Shown here piece by piece: positions 1 to 7,990 of a stretch of DNA of 64,000 nucleotides. How positions within the stretch are numbered: position 1 is the first letter of the stretch; each line of letters begins with the position of its first letter. This DNA comes from Bacillus amyloliquefaciens DSM 7 = ATCC 23350 (GTDB lineage: Bacteria; Bacillota; Bacilli; Bacillales; Bacillaceae): contig NC_014551.1 of assembly GCF_000196735.1 (NCBI RefSeq), forward strand, positions 2,165,001-2,229,000, written 5' to 3'. Position numbers and translations under genes: made by a program. The notes under the pieces were generated by a model. The model ran no database searches. It saw only the letters and a program-made list of their open reading frames with translations, and was not told the DNA's origin.

Positions 1-83
1 ATAACCATCAATGTCACGATTACCGCGGCGGCAATCACATTGAGTGCGAGAAGAACAAAAAACAGCGATTTCCACTTCTTCAT
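1..83 (-). CDS. ypmS: YpmS N-terminus, partial (DUF2140 membrane-anchored protein)
   Basis: Only the first 27 codons lie in the window; the gene runs off the left edge. The reading frame starts at an ATG and begins MKKWKSLFFVLLALN, a short basic stretch followed by a hydrophobic segment, as expected for a signal anchor. It follows ypmR directly on the same strand (9 bases between ypmR stop and this start), which matches the ypmR-ypmS order of B. subtilis. The function of YpmS is not established, and identification rests on context plus this N-terminus. Confidence 0.75.
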   Translation of the reverse strand, partial: MKKWKSLFFVLLALNVIAAAVIVTLMV

Positions 84-92
84 TATTTCACC

Positions 93-848
93 CTATTCTG
101 CTGGTAACCCTTGTTTTTCAATGATGCCGTACAATCGATCGGCGATGAGTGCATATCCTTTTGCATTCGGATGAAAATCATCATCCTTTGAAATCCGTCT
201 GCTGCCGCTTTTTTGACTGAACAAGTCTTCAACATTCACCGCGGCGGCGTGAGGATCTTTTTTCAGCTCTTTTGCGGCGATCTGATTCCAATCGGTCACA
301 ACCCCGTTAATCTCTTTTAACTCAGGCAGCGTAAATGTGAAGGGATTATACATGCTGACATACACCAGCTCAGCGTTTTGATTATACTTGCGGATTTTTG
401 ATATGATCGCCTTAAACCGTTTTTCAAAAGGTTTCTCTTCCTTTTGAAACGGCTGAACCGTCAGCTGCATGACGTTCTGGCGGAGCACCTTCATTAAATC
501 ATTACCGCCGATGGTAAAAAAGATATAGTCGGCGCCATTCAATGATTTCTGTACTTTTTTATCATCAAGCTTTTTCAGCAGGTCCGACGTTTTGTCGCCC
601 TGCACCGCATAATTTTTAATATCTACCGTTTTCACATGTCCCTTTTTCTTGAGGGAATCCGCTACCTTGCCGACGTATCCTAAACCCTCCGGATCTCCTA
701 CTCCTTCAGTCAACGAATCACCGACCGCAGCTATGACAATATGATCTTTCGTTTTCGGTTCTTCAGCATGAGAACCGGTGCGCTGGACAGAACAAGCTGA
801 TAAAAGCAAAGCCAGTCCGGCGATCAATGAGAACATTCGCAGCTTCAA
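93..848 (-). CDS. ypmR: GDSL-family lipase/esterase lipoprotein YpmR
   Basis: Predicted secreted SGNH/GDSL hydrolase anchored as a lipoprotein. A short hydrophobic leader ends in the lipobox LSAC with the lipidated cysteine near residue 19. Block I GDSLTEG carries the nucleophile Ser near residue 45, GGND supplies the oxyanion Asn, and DDDFHPN near the C-terminus supplies the Asp-x-x-His pair, so all SGNH residues are present. I chose a TTG start at 848 because AAGGAG lies 8 bases upstream; this gives 251 residues. An in-frame start at 890 would place extra non-signal residues before the leader. The natural ester substrate is unknown. It sits between ypmQ and ypmS, all on the minus strand. 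Confidence 0.85.
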   Translation of the reverse strand: MKLRMFSLIAGLALLLSACSVQRTGSHAEEPKTKDHIVIAAVGDSLTEGVGDPEGLGYVGKVADSLKKKGHVKTVDIKNYAVQGDKTSDLLKKLDDKKVQKSLNGADYIFFTIGGNDLMKVLRQNVMQLTVQPFQKEEKPFEKRFKAIISKIRKYNQNAELVYVSMYNPFTFTLPELKEINGVVTDWNQIAAKELKKDPHAAAVNVEDLFSQKSGSRRISKDDDFHPNAKGYALIADRLYGIIEKQGLPAE

Positions 849-925
849 TCTTGTTGCTCCTTCCCCGTCTACTAGTGGAAAGTGTAACATGTTTTTTCAG
901 ATTTGAAAATGTCTAATCTGCCAGT

Positions 926-1507
926 TTACTTGAGCTCCTCAGCCGCTTTGACATCTGATAGGATATCATCATACGGAACTTTCTGCACGCCGTCATAATC
1001 CTTAAGCACCTTGCCCTCAGGCCCGACTAAATAAAAAGAAGTTTTATGTATGACCTGATCTTCTCCCTCCGGCTTTTTGACGATGGCTTTAAAGCTGTTC
1101 AGCGCAAAATCCTCAATGTCCTTTTGACTGTAACCGGTCAGAAAATCCCAGTTGCGAAGTGAAAGCGGGTATTTGGAAGCAAATGCTTTCAGCTGTTTCG
1201 GCGTATCATTCTCAGGATCTACACTGAATGACACAATCCGCACGTCCAGGTTCTCAGCCTTCAGTTTTTTTTGCAGTTCAGTCATATGGGCTGTCATGGG
1301 CGGACAGACAGAATTACAATTTGTAAACATAAAATCGGCAATCCAGACCTTTCCCTTCAGGCTTTTCAGTGACACTGTTTTCCCGTCTTGGTTCTGATAT
1401 GAAAACGGCTCAATCTGATAGTTCAGCGGGTCTTTTATCGTCTTCCCCCCGCAGGCGCACAAGAGCAGCAAACAAAAGACAGCAGCGAAGCTTTTCATTA
1501 TTTTCAT
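926..1507 (-). CDS. ypmQ: SCO1/SenC-type copper chaperone-like lipoprotein YpmQ
   Basis: Member of the SCO1/SenC/PrrC thioredoxin-fold family, linked in B. subtilis and elsewhere to assembly of the CuA centre of cytochrome c oxidase. The leader ends LLLLCAC, a lipobox with Cys near residue 19. The copper or redox motif C-x3-C is seen as TNCNSVC (Cys near 64 and 68), and the conserved downstream His is in VIHKTSF. Several ATGs are available; I chose 1507 because GGAGG lies 7 bases before it, while the earlier ATGs contain or touch that sequence. This gives 193 residues. Whether it serves oxidase assembly or thiol-disulfide exchange cannot be decided from sequence. Confidence 0.87.
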   Translation of the reverse strand: MKIMKSFAAVFCLLLLCACGGKTIKDPLNYQIEPFSYQNQDGKTVSLKSLKGKVWIADFMFTNCNSVCPPMTAHMTELQKKLKAENLDVRIVSFSVDPENDTPKQLKAFASKYPLSLRNWDFLTGYSQKDIEDFALNSFKAIVKKPEGEDQVIHKTSFYLVGPEGKVLKDYDGVQKVPYDDILSDVKAAEELK

Positions 1508-1605
1508 TTTCATTCCTCCCATGGATAAAACGCTTACAGCTTACGTCATAAAAAAATTCCCGCACCCTCCTTTATCGAAAGGAAGGCGCTAAGGAATGTG
1601 CACCG

Positions 1606-1857
1606 TTATGCGTTATGTTTTAATATCTCTTGGTTGAAAACGGCCTCGTAATCTTTCCACTTCATACGGCGCTTAACATATTGTCGGAATGAATACACTG
1701 TTCTCACACTTTGTGAAGCAAAAACTTCTCTCAAATAAAGCTCAAGGTGCTGATGGATTTGAAAAAAATAATGTTCACCTTCCGTGACAACCGGTATTTC
1801 TGTCACTTTTACCTGAATCCCGTCCCGTCGTTTGAACTCTAGGCTTTTGAGTAACAA
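1606..1857 (-). CDS. ypmP: Small conserved protein YpmP (DUF2535)
   Basis: An 83-residue basic and aromatic-rich protein with no signal peptide or membrane segment. It has the size and the position (between ilvA and ypmQ, same strand) of B. subtilis YpmP, a DUF2535 protein of unknown function. The C-terminal half is rich in Lys/Arg (YVKRRMKWKDYE). No catalytic motif is recognisable. Confidence 0.75.
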   Translation of the reverse strand: MLLKSLEFKRRDGIQVKVTEIPVVTEGEHYFFQIHQHLELYLREVFASQSVRTVYSFRQYVKRRMKWKDYEAVFNQEILKHNA

Positions 1858-1949
1858 GATATCAATCCTTCTTTTTCGATTGTTTTCTTTTTATTATATA
1901 CAATCTGAGAAGGCGTGTCTGTCATTTTGCGCGGCCGTTCTAAAAAAAG

Positions 1950-3218
1950 TCAGATTAACAGGTGAAACAGATCCTGATCTTTATTCACCTCTACGTAATG
2001 AAATCCTTTTTTGTTCATACGGGCAATGAGCGCGCCATAATCTTCCCGATGCTTCAGCTCAATGCCGACCAATGCAGGACCGCTGCTTTTGTTATTTTTT
2101 TTCGTATATTCAAACCGGGTGATGTCATCATCAGGCCCGAGCACTTCATCGAGGTATTCGCGAAGCGCCCCCGCTCTTTGCGGAAAATTAACGATAAAAT
2201 AATGCTGCAGCCCCTCATAAATCATGGAGCGCTCCTTCATCTCCTGCATTCTGCCGATATCGTTATTCCCTCCGCTGACTAAGCAGATGACGTTTTTCCC
2301 TTTAATCTCTTCCTTGTACAGATCAAGTGCTGCTACGGACAATGCACCCGCCGGCTCAGCTACAATGGCGCATTGATTATATAATTCGAGAATCGTGCTG
2401 CACACTTTTCCTTCCGGGACAAGCAGAACGTCATCGACGACTGTTTCAAGCGTTTGAAACGTTTCCGCGCCGATTTTTTTTACGGCCGCCCCGTCGACAA
2501 ATTTATCGATTTTCTCAAGTTCAATGACTTGTCCGGCTTTTTTCGATTCAAAATAGGAGGCTGCACCCTCCGGCTCTACCGCTATGATTTTTGTATCCGG
2601 CGAGATGTTTTTCATGTAAGTGCCGAGACCGGATAGGAGTCCTCCTCCCCCTACGCTCGCAAAAAGAAAATGCGGTTCAACATCAATGTCATTTAAAATT
2701 TCAATGGCAGCCGTTCCCTGCCCGGCCATGACGTCCGGATCGTCAAACGGATGAATAAACGTGCGGTTTTCCTTTTCACAGCATTCCGCAGAACTTTTAT
2801 ACGCATCATCGAAAGTGTCACCCGTCAATATGATTTCAACAAATTCTTTTCCGAACAGCTCCACTTGGGATACCTTTTGTCTCGGTGTGGTTGACGGCAT
2901 AAAAATCTTGCCGTGAATGCCGAGATGTTTGCATGAAAACGCAACCCCCTGCGCATGGTTTCCCGCACTTGCGCATACAATTCCGTTTTCAGTCTGCTCT
3001 TTTGAGAGCTGCCTCATTTTATTATAAGCCCCTCTGAGCTTAAATGACCTGACCACCTGCAGGTCTTCTCTTTTCAAATAGATATTGCAGTCATATCTTT
3101 CAGAAAGTCTGTCATTCCTCTGCAAAGGCGTATGTATCACAACGTCCTTTACGTTTTGGTGCGCTTTTAAAATGTCTTTTACCTGGATGAGAGAGTCTTC
3201 TTTAAGCAACGGTTTCAT
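1950..3218 (-). CDS. ilvA: Threonine dehydratase (biosynthetic)
   Basis: PLP enzyme that deaminates L-threonine to 2-oxobutanoate, the first committed step of isoleucine synthesis. The Schiff-base Lys is in SFKLRGAYNK (Lys near 60); the glycine-rich phosphate-binding loop is SVGGGGLLSGLG near 190. A single C-terminal ACT-like regulatory domain (about 330-422) ends the 422-residue chain, as in the short Bacillus form rather than the two-domain E. coli form. It probably senses isoleucine or valine. The start is an ATG at 3218 with AGGA upstream. The promoter-proximal DNA carries a CodY-like sequence. ilvD lies about 6 kb away and is separately transcribed. Confidence 0.95.
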   Translation of the reverse strand: MKPLLKEDSLIQVKDILKAHQNVKDVVIHTPLQRNDRLSERYDCNIYLKREDLQVVRSFKLRGAYNKMRQLSKEQTENGIVCASAGNHAQGVAFSCKHLGIHGKIFMPSTTPRQKVSQVELFGKEFVEIILTGDTFDDAYKSSAECCEKENRTFIHPFDDPDVMAGQGTAAIEILNDIDVEPHFLFASVGGGGLLSGLGTYMKNISPDTKIIAVEPEGAASYFESKKAGQVIELEKIDKFVDGAAVKKIGAETFQTLETVVDDVLLVPEGKVCSTILELYNQCAIVAEPAGALSVAALDLYKEEIKGKNVICLVSGGNNDIGRMQEMKERSMIYEGLQHYFIVNFPQRAGALREYLDEVLGPDDDITRFEYTKKNNKSSGPALVGIELKHREDYGALIARMNKKGFHYVEVNKDQDLFHLLI

Positions 3219-3259
3219 TTACAGAGTCCTTTCTTATTTAAATCCCTATTTAATATGCC

Positions 3260-3285
3260 ATTATAACATGAATATTCAAATAATA
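3260..3285 (-). promoter_or_regulatory. ilvA promoter -10 with possible CodY box
   Basis: On the minus strand an extended -10 element TGTTATAAT lies at 3260-3265 (plus TG upstream), about 45 bases before the ilvA start; no good -35 at 17 bp is seen. Directly upstream, 3271-3285 reads AATATTCAAATAATA, matching 11 of 15 positions of the CodY consensus AATTTTCWGAAAATT. ilvA is a known CodY target in B. subtilis, so a repressor site here is plausible, but the match is partial. Confidence 0.4.
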
Positions 3286-3402
3286 AGACAATTATTTTAA
3301 TTTTGTAAATAAACATAAATGAACCGATTTATGAGAAAAAGATATTTCTGCAGACACAAACGTGTTATACTTGAACCAATTAGAACCAAAAGGAGCCAAT
3401 TA

Positions 3403-4389
3403 ATGAATGTAATTGAACAGACTGACCCTTTTCATCAACTAGCCGGCGAACATAAATCTTTTTTAGAAGCGAAACGATTGGCCGCCAAATTTGCATTATC
3501 GGATTTGCCGGTTTTCATAACGGGTGAAGTCGGAACCGAAAAAAAACAAATGGCCGCAGCGATCCACCATAAATCCCGCAGAAACAGCGAACTGTTTATT
3601 ACCGTTCACTGCAGCCAAAGCGAAGAGCGGCTTGAGCATGAACTGTTCGGTGCTGAAGGCGCATTAAACAGAACCCGATACGGAACATTATTCTTATATG
3701 AAATCGGAGACATGCCGCTTTCAGTACAGGCCCGCCTTCTTTCCGAGCTGGACGCCGGGCTTTCCGCCCGCATCATTGCAAGCAGCACGGCGGATCTTGC
3801 CGATGCGGAAAACACGTTCAACAAAGATTTATTCTACAGGCTTCACGTGTTATGTCTTCCGCTCCCTGCTTTATCTGAACGAAAAAGCGATATACCGCTC
3901 CTTCTTCAGCATATTCTGGCAGCTTCGGGGCAGCATTTGCATATCGATCCGTCCGTTTATCCTCTATGTGAACGGCACACCTTTAACGGCAACATCAGAG
4001 AGCTTCAAAATGCGGCGTATTATATGGCTGCGGCAGCATCCGGCGGCACGATTTATCCCGAGGATGTCCCGCCGTATATTAAAAACAGCCAGAAAGCGAA
4101 AACAGCCAAGAAAAAAGAAAAACGACTGACACTGATGGAAAAAGAAGAATTTTTGTTTATTTTGGAATCAATTAAAGACTTAAATGCAAAAGGCGAACCC
4201 GCCAGCAGACGGAGCATTTCCGAATTAAGCGAAAACAGCACAATGACATTGACGCCCCAGCAGGTCAGAAACAGGCTTGATTACTTAGAAAAGATGAATT
4301 ATGTCACAAAGGGACGGGGACGCGCAGGAACAAAAATCACATTAGAAGGGTTGGGCTTTTTGCAATCACTGCAAAAACAAATCCTTTAA
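3403..4389 (+). CDS. yplP: Degenerate sigma-54 enhancer-binding-protein-like regulator YplP
   Basis: A 328-residue AAA+ protein of the NtrC type with no N-terminal sensory domain. Walker A is altered to GEVGTEKK. The region after HELFG runs straight into YGTLFLYEIGDMPL, so the GAFTGA loop that contacts sigma-54 is missing, and the Walker B acidic pair is YE instead of DE. The arginine finger region (FYRLHV) and sensor II (GNIREL) remain. The C-terminus (about 230-328) looks like a winged helix rather than a Fis-type HTH. The ATG at 3403 follows AAAGGAG by 7 bases. B. subtilis YplP has been linked to cold-shock adaptation. An extended -10 (TGTTATACT) lies at 3364-3371. Confidence 0.8.
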   Translation: MNVIEQTDPFHQLAGEHKSFLEAKRLAAKFALSDLPVFITGEVGTEKKQMAAAIHHKSRRNSELFITVHCSQSEERLEHELFGAEGALNRTRYGTLFLYEIGDMPLSVQARLLSELDAGLSARIIASSTADLADAENTFNKDLFYRLHVLCLPLPALSERKSDIPLLLQHILAASGQHLHIDPSVYPLCERHTFNGNIRELQNAAYYMAAAASGGTIYPEDVPPYIKNSQKAKTAKKKEKRLTLMEKEEFLFILESIKDLNAKGEPASRRSISELSENSTMTLTPQQVRNRLDYLEKMNYVTKGRGRAGTKITLEGLGFLQSLQKQIL

Positions 4390-4405
4390 AAAGGAGGACA
4401 TTTAA

Positions 4406-5044
4406 TTGTTCACGATAAAAGAAGAAATCGCAAATGCCGTTACACACGGAATCGGTGTATTGCTGTCAATCCCGGCGCTTATTTTTCTCATTATCTTCGC
4501 GGTGAAATACGGTTCGCCGACAGACATCGCCAGCTTTTCGATTTTCGGCGCCTCAATGCTGCTGCTGTATCTCAGCTCGACTCTTTTGCACAGCATTCAG
4601 CATAAAAAAACGAAAGACATTCTTGAGATTGTTGACCATTCCGCTATTTACGTATTAATAGCGGGGACATATACGCCATTTTTATTAGGGCCGCTTAAAG
4701 GCGCACTAGGCCTGACTTTGTTAATTATCGTTTGGTCCCTTGCCGTCGGAGGTATCGTGTTTAAAATCTTTTTCGTGAAGCGGTTTATCATTTTTTCAAC
4801 GCTTGTCTATTTAATGATGGGCTGGCTGATTATTGTCGCCATTAAACCGCTGTACGCCTCGCTGTCAGGCCCGGGCTTCGGCCTTCTTCTTCTCGGCGGC
4901 TTATTGTATTCCGCCGGCACGATTTTTTACATTTGGAGAAAGATTCCGTTTCATCACGCCATTTGGCACAGCTTTGTTTTAGGCGGCAGCGCCTCGATGT
5001 TTTTCTGTATTTTATTTTATTGTGTCAAAGTTCCTTTTATCTGA
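4406..5044 (+). CDS. yplQ: Hemolysin III family membrane protein YplQ
   Basis: A 212-residue multi-pass membrane protein of the hemolysin III/AdipoR/PAQR family. Seven hydrophobic segments can be followed. Conserved histidines and acidic residues of the family are visible: EEIANAVTHGIG near the N-terminus, SSTLLHS, DHSAIY and the C-terminal HHAIWHSFV, which together would bind a metal such as zinc. The start is TTG at 4406, preceded by AAGGAGG. It lies 16 bases after yplP and ends before a bidirectional terminator. Haemolytic activity is only a family label; the real activity is not known. Confidence 0.88.
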   Translation: MFTIKEEIANAVTHGIGVLLSIPALIFLIIFAVKYGSPTDIASFSIFGASMLLLYLSSTLLHSIQHKKTKDILEIVDHSAIYVLIAGTYTPFLLGPLKGALGLTLLIIVWSLAVGGIVFKIFFVKRFIIFSTLVYLMMGWLIIVAIKPLYASLSGPGFGLLLLGGLLYSAGTIFYIWRKIPFHHAIWHSFVLGGSASMFFCILFYCVKVPFI

Positions 5045-5048
5045 AATA

Positions 5049-5087
5049 AAAAAGCACAGTCTCTTTACGAGAGACTGTGCTTTTTTT
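5049..5087. terminator. Bidirectional terminator between yplQ and ypkP
   Basis: Perfect stem AAAGCACAGTCTCT / AGAGACTGTGCTTT with a TTACG loop, flanked by an A run on the left and a T run on the right, so it can end transcripts from both converging genes. Confidence 0.9.
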
Positions 5088-5709
5088 ATGCACGGAGCCG
5101 TTTTTGAACAGCCGGATAATAAGCGGGCTTTACATGCAGTTCAATGTCTGCCGGTTTCAGACGTTTCAGCAACCTGCCCCGAAGCAGCCGGTCTGTTCCC
5201 GTTGTGTTGACCGGAACAATCGGAAGATCGAAACGCAGGGCCAGCTCCTCCGGATTGATTTTTCCGTCTTCAGAAAGAATCAGGCTTTGCCCTTTTTGCA
5301 GGCGGACTTCCGCCTCCTGAAGCACGGCATCCCGGCTGTCTCCGTCACAAATGACGCCCATCAGTTTCAGCCAATTTCCGAGAAACGGCATCCGGAAAGC
5401 TTTCTCGCCGGCGATAAAACCAGCCGGCTCTTCAAGATGTCCCGCAAGCAGCACAAGATCAGCCGGGCCTAATCCCGGGTGCACATACAATACAGGGCCG
5501 TCCGGTATCGGCTGCTCATGATGAATGCTGATGACCGATCCCGACATGTCAATGCATCCTCTCATAAACGCTTTCGGCCGCTCGTACACCAGCCTCATCT
5601 GTTTTTGAAAAGAAAGCCGCGGGTCAAGCTCTTTTTGATTGAAATATTCCTGAATATTTTTCATGAACATAAATACAACGTACATTACAAGGCAGCCGTA
5701 ACGAATCAA
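5086..5709 (-). CDS. ypkP: Putative 1-acylglycerol-3-phosphate acyltransferase-like protein YpkP
   Basis: A 207-residue protein resembling PlsC-type lysophospholipid acyltransferases. It has an N-terminal hydrophobic segment (MIRYGCLVMYVVFMFM). A possible motif I reads VHPGLGPADLV, with His and Asp separated by six residues rather than the usual four. EKAFRMPFLGNWLKLMGVI fits motif II, SLILSEDGKI sits where FPEG is expected, and PIVPVNTTGTD fits motif IV. The catalytic spacing is therefore odd and activity is uncertain. It is downstream of dfrA on the same strand (21 bases apart), probably read from the thyB-dfrA transcript. The lipid substrate is not predictable. Confidence 0.7.
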   Translation of the reverse strand: MIRYGCLVMYVVFMFMKNIQEYFNQKELDPRLSFQKQMRLVYERPKAFMRGCIDMSGSVISIHHEQPIPDGPVLYVHPGLGPADLVLLAGHLEEPAGFIAGEKAFRMPFLGNWLKLMGVICDGDSRDAVLQEAEVRLQKGQSLILSEDGKINPEELALRFDLPIVPVNTTGTDRLLRGRLLKRLKPADIELHVKPAYYPAVQKRLRA

Positions 5710-5730
5710 TTCTTGTCCCCCTGCTTTATC

Positions 5731-6216
5731 TCAATTCTTTTTCTCGTATACAAGGTACTCATAATCGTAAGGGTTTTTTTCATCTTTTACTCCCTGATGG
5801 CGGGATGTCAATTCCCATTCATCTTCATTAAACTCCGGAAAAAAACGGTCTCCTTCAAAGACATGGTGAATGATTGTCATGTAGAGCCTGTCCGCATAAG
5901 GGAAGAGCGCACTGTACAGCTGAGCTCCGCCGATTACAAAGCATTCTTCATCAGCCGGGATCAGCTTGAGCACTTCCTCAGCCGAGCCGGCGACAGTACA
6001 GCCCGGGAATAAGGATGCATCCCGCGAGGTTACTACGATGTTACGCCGGTTCGGAAGCGGACGCCCGATTGATTCAAATGTTTTCCGCCCCATCACAATG
6101 GTGTGTCCCGTCGTCACTTTTTTGAAATATGCGAGATCATCCGGAAGGTGCCAAGGCAGATCGTTATCTTTTCCGATCAGCCGGTTTTCATCCATCGCAA
6201 AAATAAACGATATCAT
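5731..6216 (-). CDS. dfrA: Dihydrofolate reductase
   Basis: Reduces 7,8-dihydrofolate to tetrahydrofolate with NADPH, regenerating the cofactor consumed by thymidylate synthase. The 161-residue chain has the family N-terminus [27 protein letters not shown], with the catalytic acid Asp in [10 protein letters not shown], the NADPH-binding [19 protein letters not shown] and the second glycine motif VIGGAQLY. The start overlaps the thyB stop by four bases (ATGA), so the two are translationally coupled. Confidence 0.96.
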   Translation of the reverse strand: MISFIFAMDENRLIGKDNDLPWHLPDDLAYFKKVTTGHTIVMGRKTFESIGRPLPNRRNIVVTSRDASLFPGCTVAGSAEEVLKLIPADEECFVIGGAQLYSALFPYADRLYMTIIHHVFEGDRFFPEFNEDEWELTSRHQGVKDEKNPYDYEYLVYEKKN

Positions 6217-7007
6217 ACGCTGACAGCTCCTTTTATATGCGGATGCGGGTCATAATCCTCAATGATAAAGTCTTCGAACGCAAAATCAAAAATAGAATCC
6301 ACGTTTCGCGCAAACCGCAGTTTCGGCAGCGGACGGACATCCCTTGTCAGCTGCAAATTCACCTGCTCCACATGGTTTTGGTAAATGTGGACGTCTCCGA
6401 ACGTATGAACGAACTCACCCGGTTCAAGCCCCGTCACATGCGCGATCATCATTGTTAAAAGCGCATAAGACGCAATATTAAACGGCACGCCGAGAAATAC
6501 ATCCGCTGAGCGCTGATAAAGCTGGCACGACAGCTTTCCGTCCGCGACATAGAACTGAAACAGACAGTGGCAAGGAGGAAGCGCCATACGATCAATTTCG
6601 CCGACATTCCACGCGCTGACGATTAAACGTCTGGAATTCGGATTTGTCTTGATGTCGTGAATCAGCCGGGAGATTTGATCAATCGTCTCGCCGTCCGCTC
6701 CGCGCCATGAACGCCATTGAGAGCCGTAAACCGGTCCGAGTTCTCCGTTTTCATCCGCCCATTCGTTCCAGATGCGGACTCCGTTTTCCTGAAGGTAGCG
6801 GACATTCGTGTCACCTTTTAAAAACCAAAGCAGCTCATGGGCGATTGATTTAAAATGGAGTTTTTTCGTCGTAAGCATCGGGAAACCTTCCTGAAGGTTA
6901 AACCGCATTTGGTAGCCGAACGTGCTGATCGTACCCGTTCCCGTACGGTCTCCTTTTTTTTCTCCGTTTTCTAACACATGACGGCACAAATCTTTATATT
7001 GTTTCAT
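6213..7007 (-). CDS. thyB: Thymidylate synthase B
   Basis: Converts dUMP and methylene-tetrahydrofolate to dTMP and dihydrofolate. The catalytic Cys is in [11 protein letters not shown]; the dUMP-binding [18 protein letters not shown] and the C-terminal region [14 protein letters not shown] are intact. I start at the ATG at 7007 (264 residues, family-typical) because AAAGGATG lies 7 bases upstream; an upstream in-frame ATG at 7061 would lie inside the preceding terminator. It heads the thyB-dfrA-ypkP unit. The sequence is of the standard ThyA/TS type, not the flavin-dependent ThyX type. Confidence 0.96.
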   Translation of the reverse strand: MKQYKDLCRHVLENGEKKGDRTGTGTISTFGYQMRFNLQEGFPMLTTKKLHFKSIAHELLWFLKGDTNVRYLQENGVRIWNEWADENGELGPVYGSQWRSWRGADGETIDQISRLIHDIKTNPNSRRLIVSAWNVGEIDRMALPPCHCLFQFYVADGKLSCQLYQRSADVFLGVPFNIASYALLTMMIAHVTGLEPGEFVHTFGDVHIYQNHVEQVNLQLTRDVRPLPKLRFARNVDSIFDFAFEDFIIEDYDPHPHIKGAVSV

Positions 7008-7053
7008 CTTTTTCATCCTTTTAAAGTAGTCTTTTAGTAGTGTAACACAATAA

Positions 7054-7092
7054 AAAATCATTTCTGCAAAATTTCTCAGAAATGATTTTTTT
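7054..7092. terminator. Terminator between ypjP and thyB
   Basis: Stem AAAAAATCATTTCTG pairing with CAGAAATGATTTTTT around a short AT-rich loop, with a T run on the minus strand after the stem. It would stop ypjP transcripts before thyB. Confidence 0.85.
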
Positions 7093-7106
7093 ATTTCTTC
7101 ACGGTA

Positions 7107-7715
7107 TTATACGCTCATCCAGTCAGGCGGCGTATTGCGGTCCCAGTAAATGCTGCCGAGCTCATGATGTGATTGAAATCCGTCTTCAGCGGTATGGTAA
7201 TGAAAATTAAACCAGTAGCCGTCTTGCGGAGGATGATCCCGGCGGACGTGGAACCTTAAAAGATCTTCACCCGTCAGCCTGTTATACACGTGAAAAATTT
7301 TTTCAGTTTTTCCGGCCGACGGTTTGCTGGAAATGACCACATCCTGATACGCTTCATCATCCTGAAACTTGGCTAAATGCCCTGTAATCACATCTTCGAT
7401 TTTCGGCAGAATTTCATTTCTGTAATCATCTTCAATGACCGGAGAAATTTTGCTGCCGAATTTTAAAAATGATTGATTTTCAGCGGCACCGAGAAGCTGC
7501 TCCTGATACGATTGAAACAGTAATTCAGGCTCCCGCCTTGCCTTCTCATCCCCCTGCAGGGCGTGTTCATCATAAAAAGCGGTGTAATCATTCTGCTCAA
7601 GACTGCTCGACTGTCCTGAAGGCTTGTCTGTCATCAAAGCAGCCGGAGGAGACACGAGGCCGAACGTTACAATGGTAAACAGAACCACAAGGGTCTTTTT
7701 CATCCACAATTTCAT
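7107..7715 (-). CDS. ypjP: Secreted or anchored protein of unknown function YpjP
   Basis: A 202-residue protein with an N-terminal signal segment (MKLWMKKTLVVLFTIVTFGLVSPPAA) and a soluble, mixed-charge remainder with no cysteines and no recognisable catalytic motif. The C-terminal part is aromatic-rich (YWFNFHYHTAED, SIYWDRNTPPDW). The ATG at 7715 is preceded by GAGGGGAA. Position upstream of thyB matches B. subtilis ypjP. Function is unknown; export is inferred from the leader. Confidence 0.78.
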   Translation of the reverse strand: MKLWMKKTLVVLFTIVTFGLVSPPAALMTDKPSGQSSSLEQNDYTAFYDEHALQGDEKARREPELLFQSYQEQLLGAAENQSFLKFGSKISPVIEDDYRNEILPKIEDVITGHLAKFQDDEAYQDVVISSKPSAGKTEKIFHVYNRLTGEDLLRFHVRRDHPPQDGYWFNFHYHTAEDGFQSHHELGSIYWDRNTPPDWMSV

Positions 7716-7880
7716 GATATTGTTCCCCTCTGTTTTATTGTCCTCTTTCCCTCTATTTTAGCATAGATCAAAGAGCGGCGTCATGTCCGGCAGCGCATGA
7801 TCATACAATATGGGAAATTAGTAACTGTGACCGAGCGGATAAACCGCTTACAATAAGAAAGAGAAAAAGGAGGGGATGAG

Positions 7881-7955
7881 ATGATTAACGCCTTATTTGC
7901 GACTGTATCACTTCTCACGCTGCTTTATTTTGTCGTCATGGAAATCACTGATTAA
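7881..7955 (+). CDS. Micro-ORF, 24-residue single-pass membrane peptide
   Basis: ATG at 7881 preceded by AAAGGAGGGG with 5-6 bases spacing, a very strong ribosome-binding site. The product MINALFATVSLLTLLYFVVM continues with EITD; residues 3-20 are a hydrophobic helix. It lies alone between divergent ypjP and the 3' end of ypiP. An imperfect hairpin follows the stop. Not recognised; resembles regulatory or toxin-like membrane micropeptides only in size. Confidence 0.55.
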   Translation: MINALFATVSLLTLLYFVVMEITD

Positions 7956-7958
7956 CAA

Positions 7959-7990
7959 CATATAAGCCCATGACATCATGAGCTTATATG
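7959..7990. terminator. Hairpin at the ypiP 3' end
   Basis: CATATAAGC pairs perfectly with GCTTATATG and, after one mismatch, CATGA with TCATG. It overlaps the ypiP stop and follows the micro-ORF at 7881-7955. There is no T run on either side, so terminator function is a guess. Confidence 0.4.
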
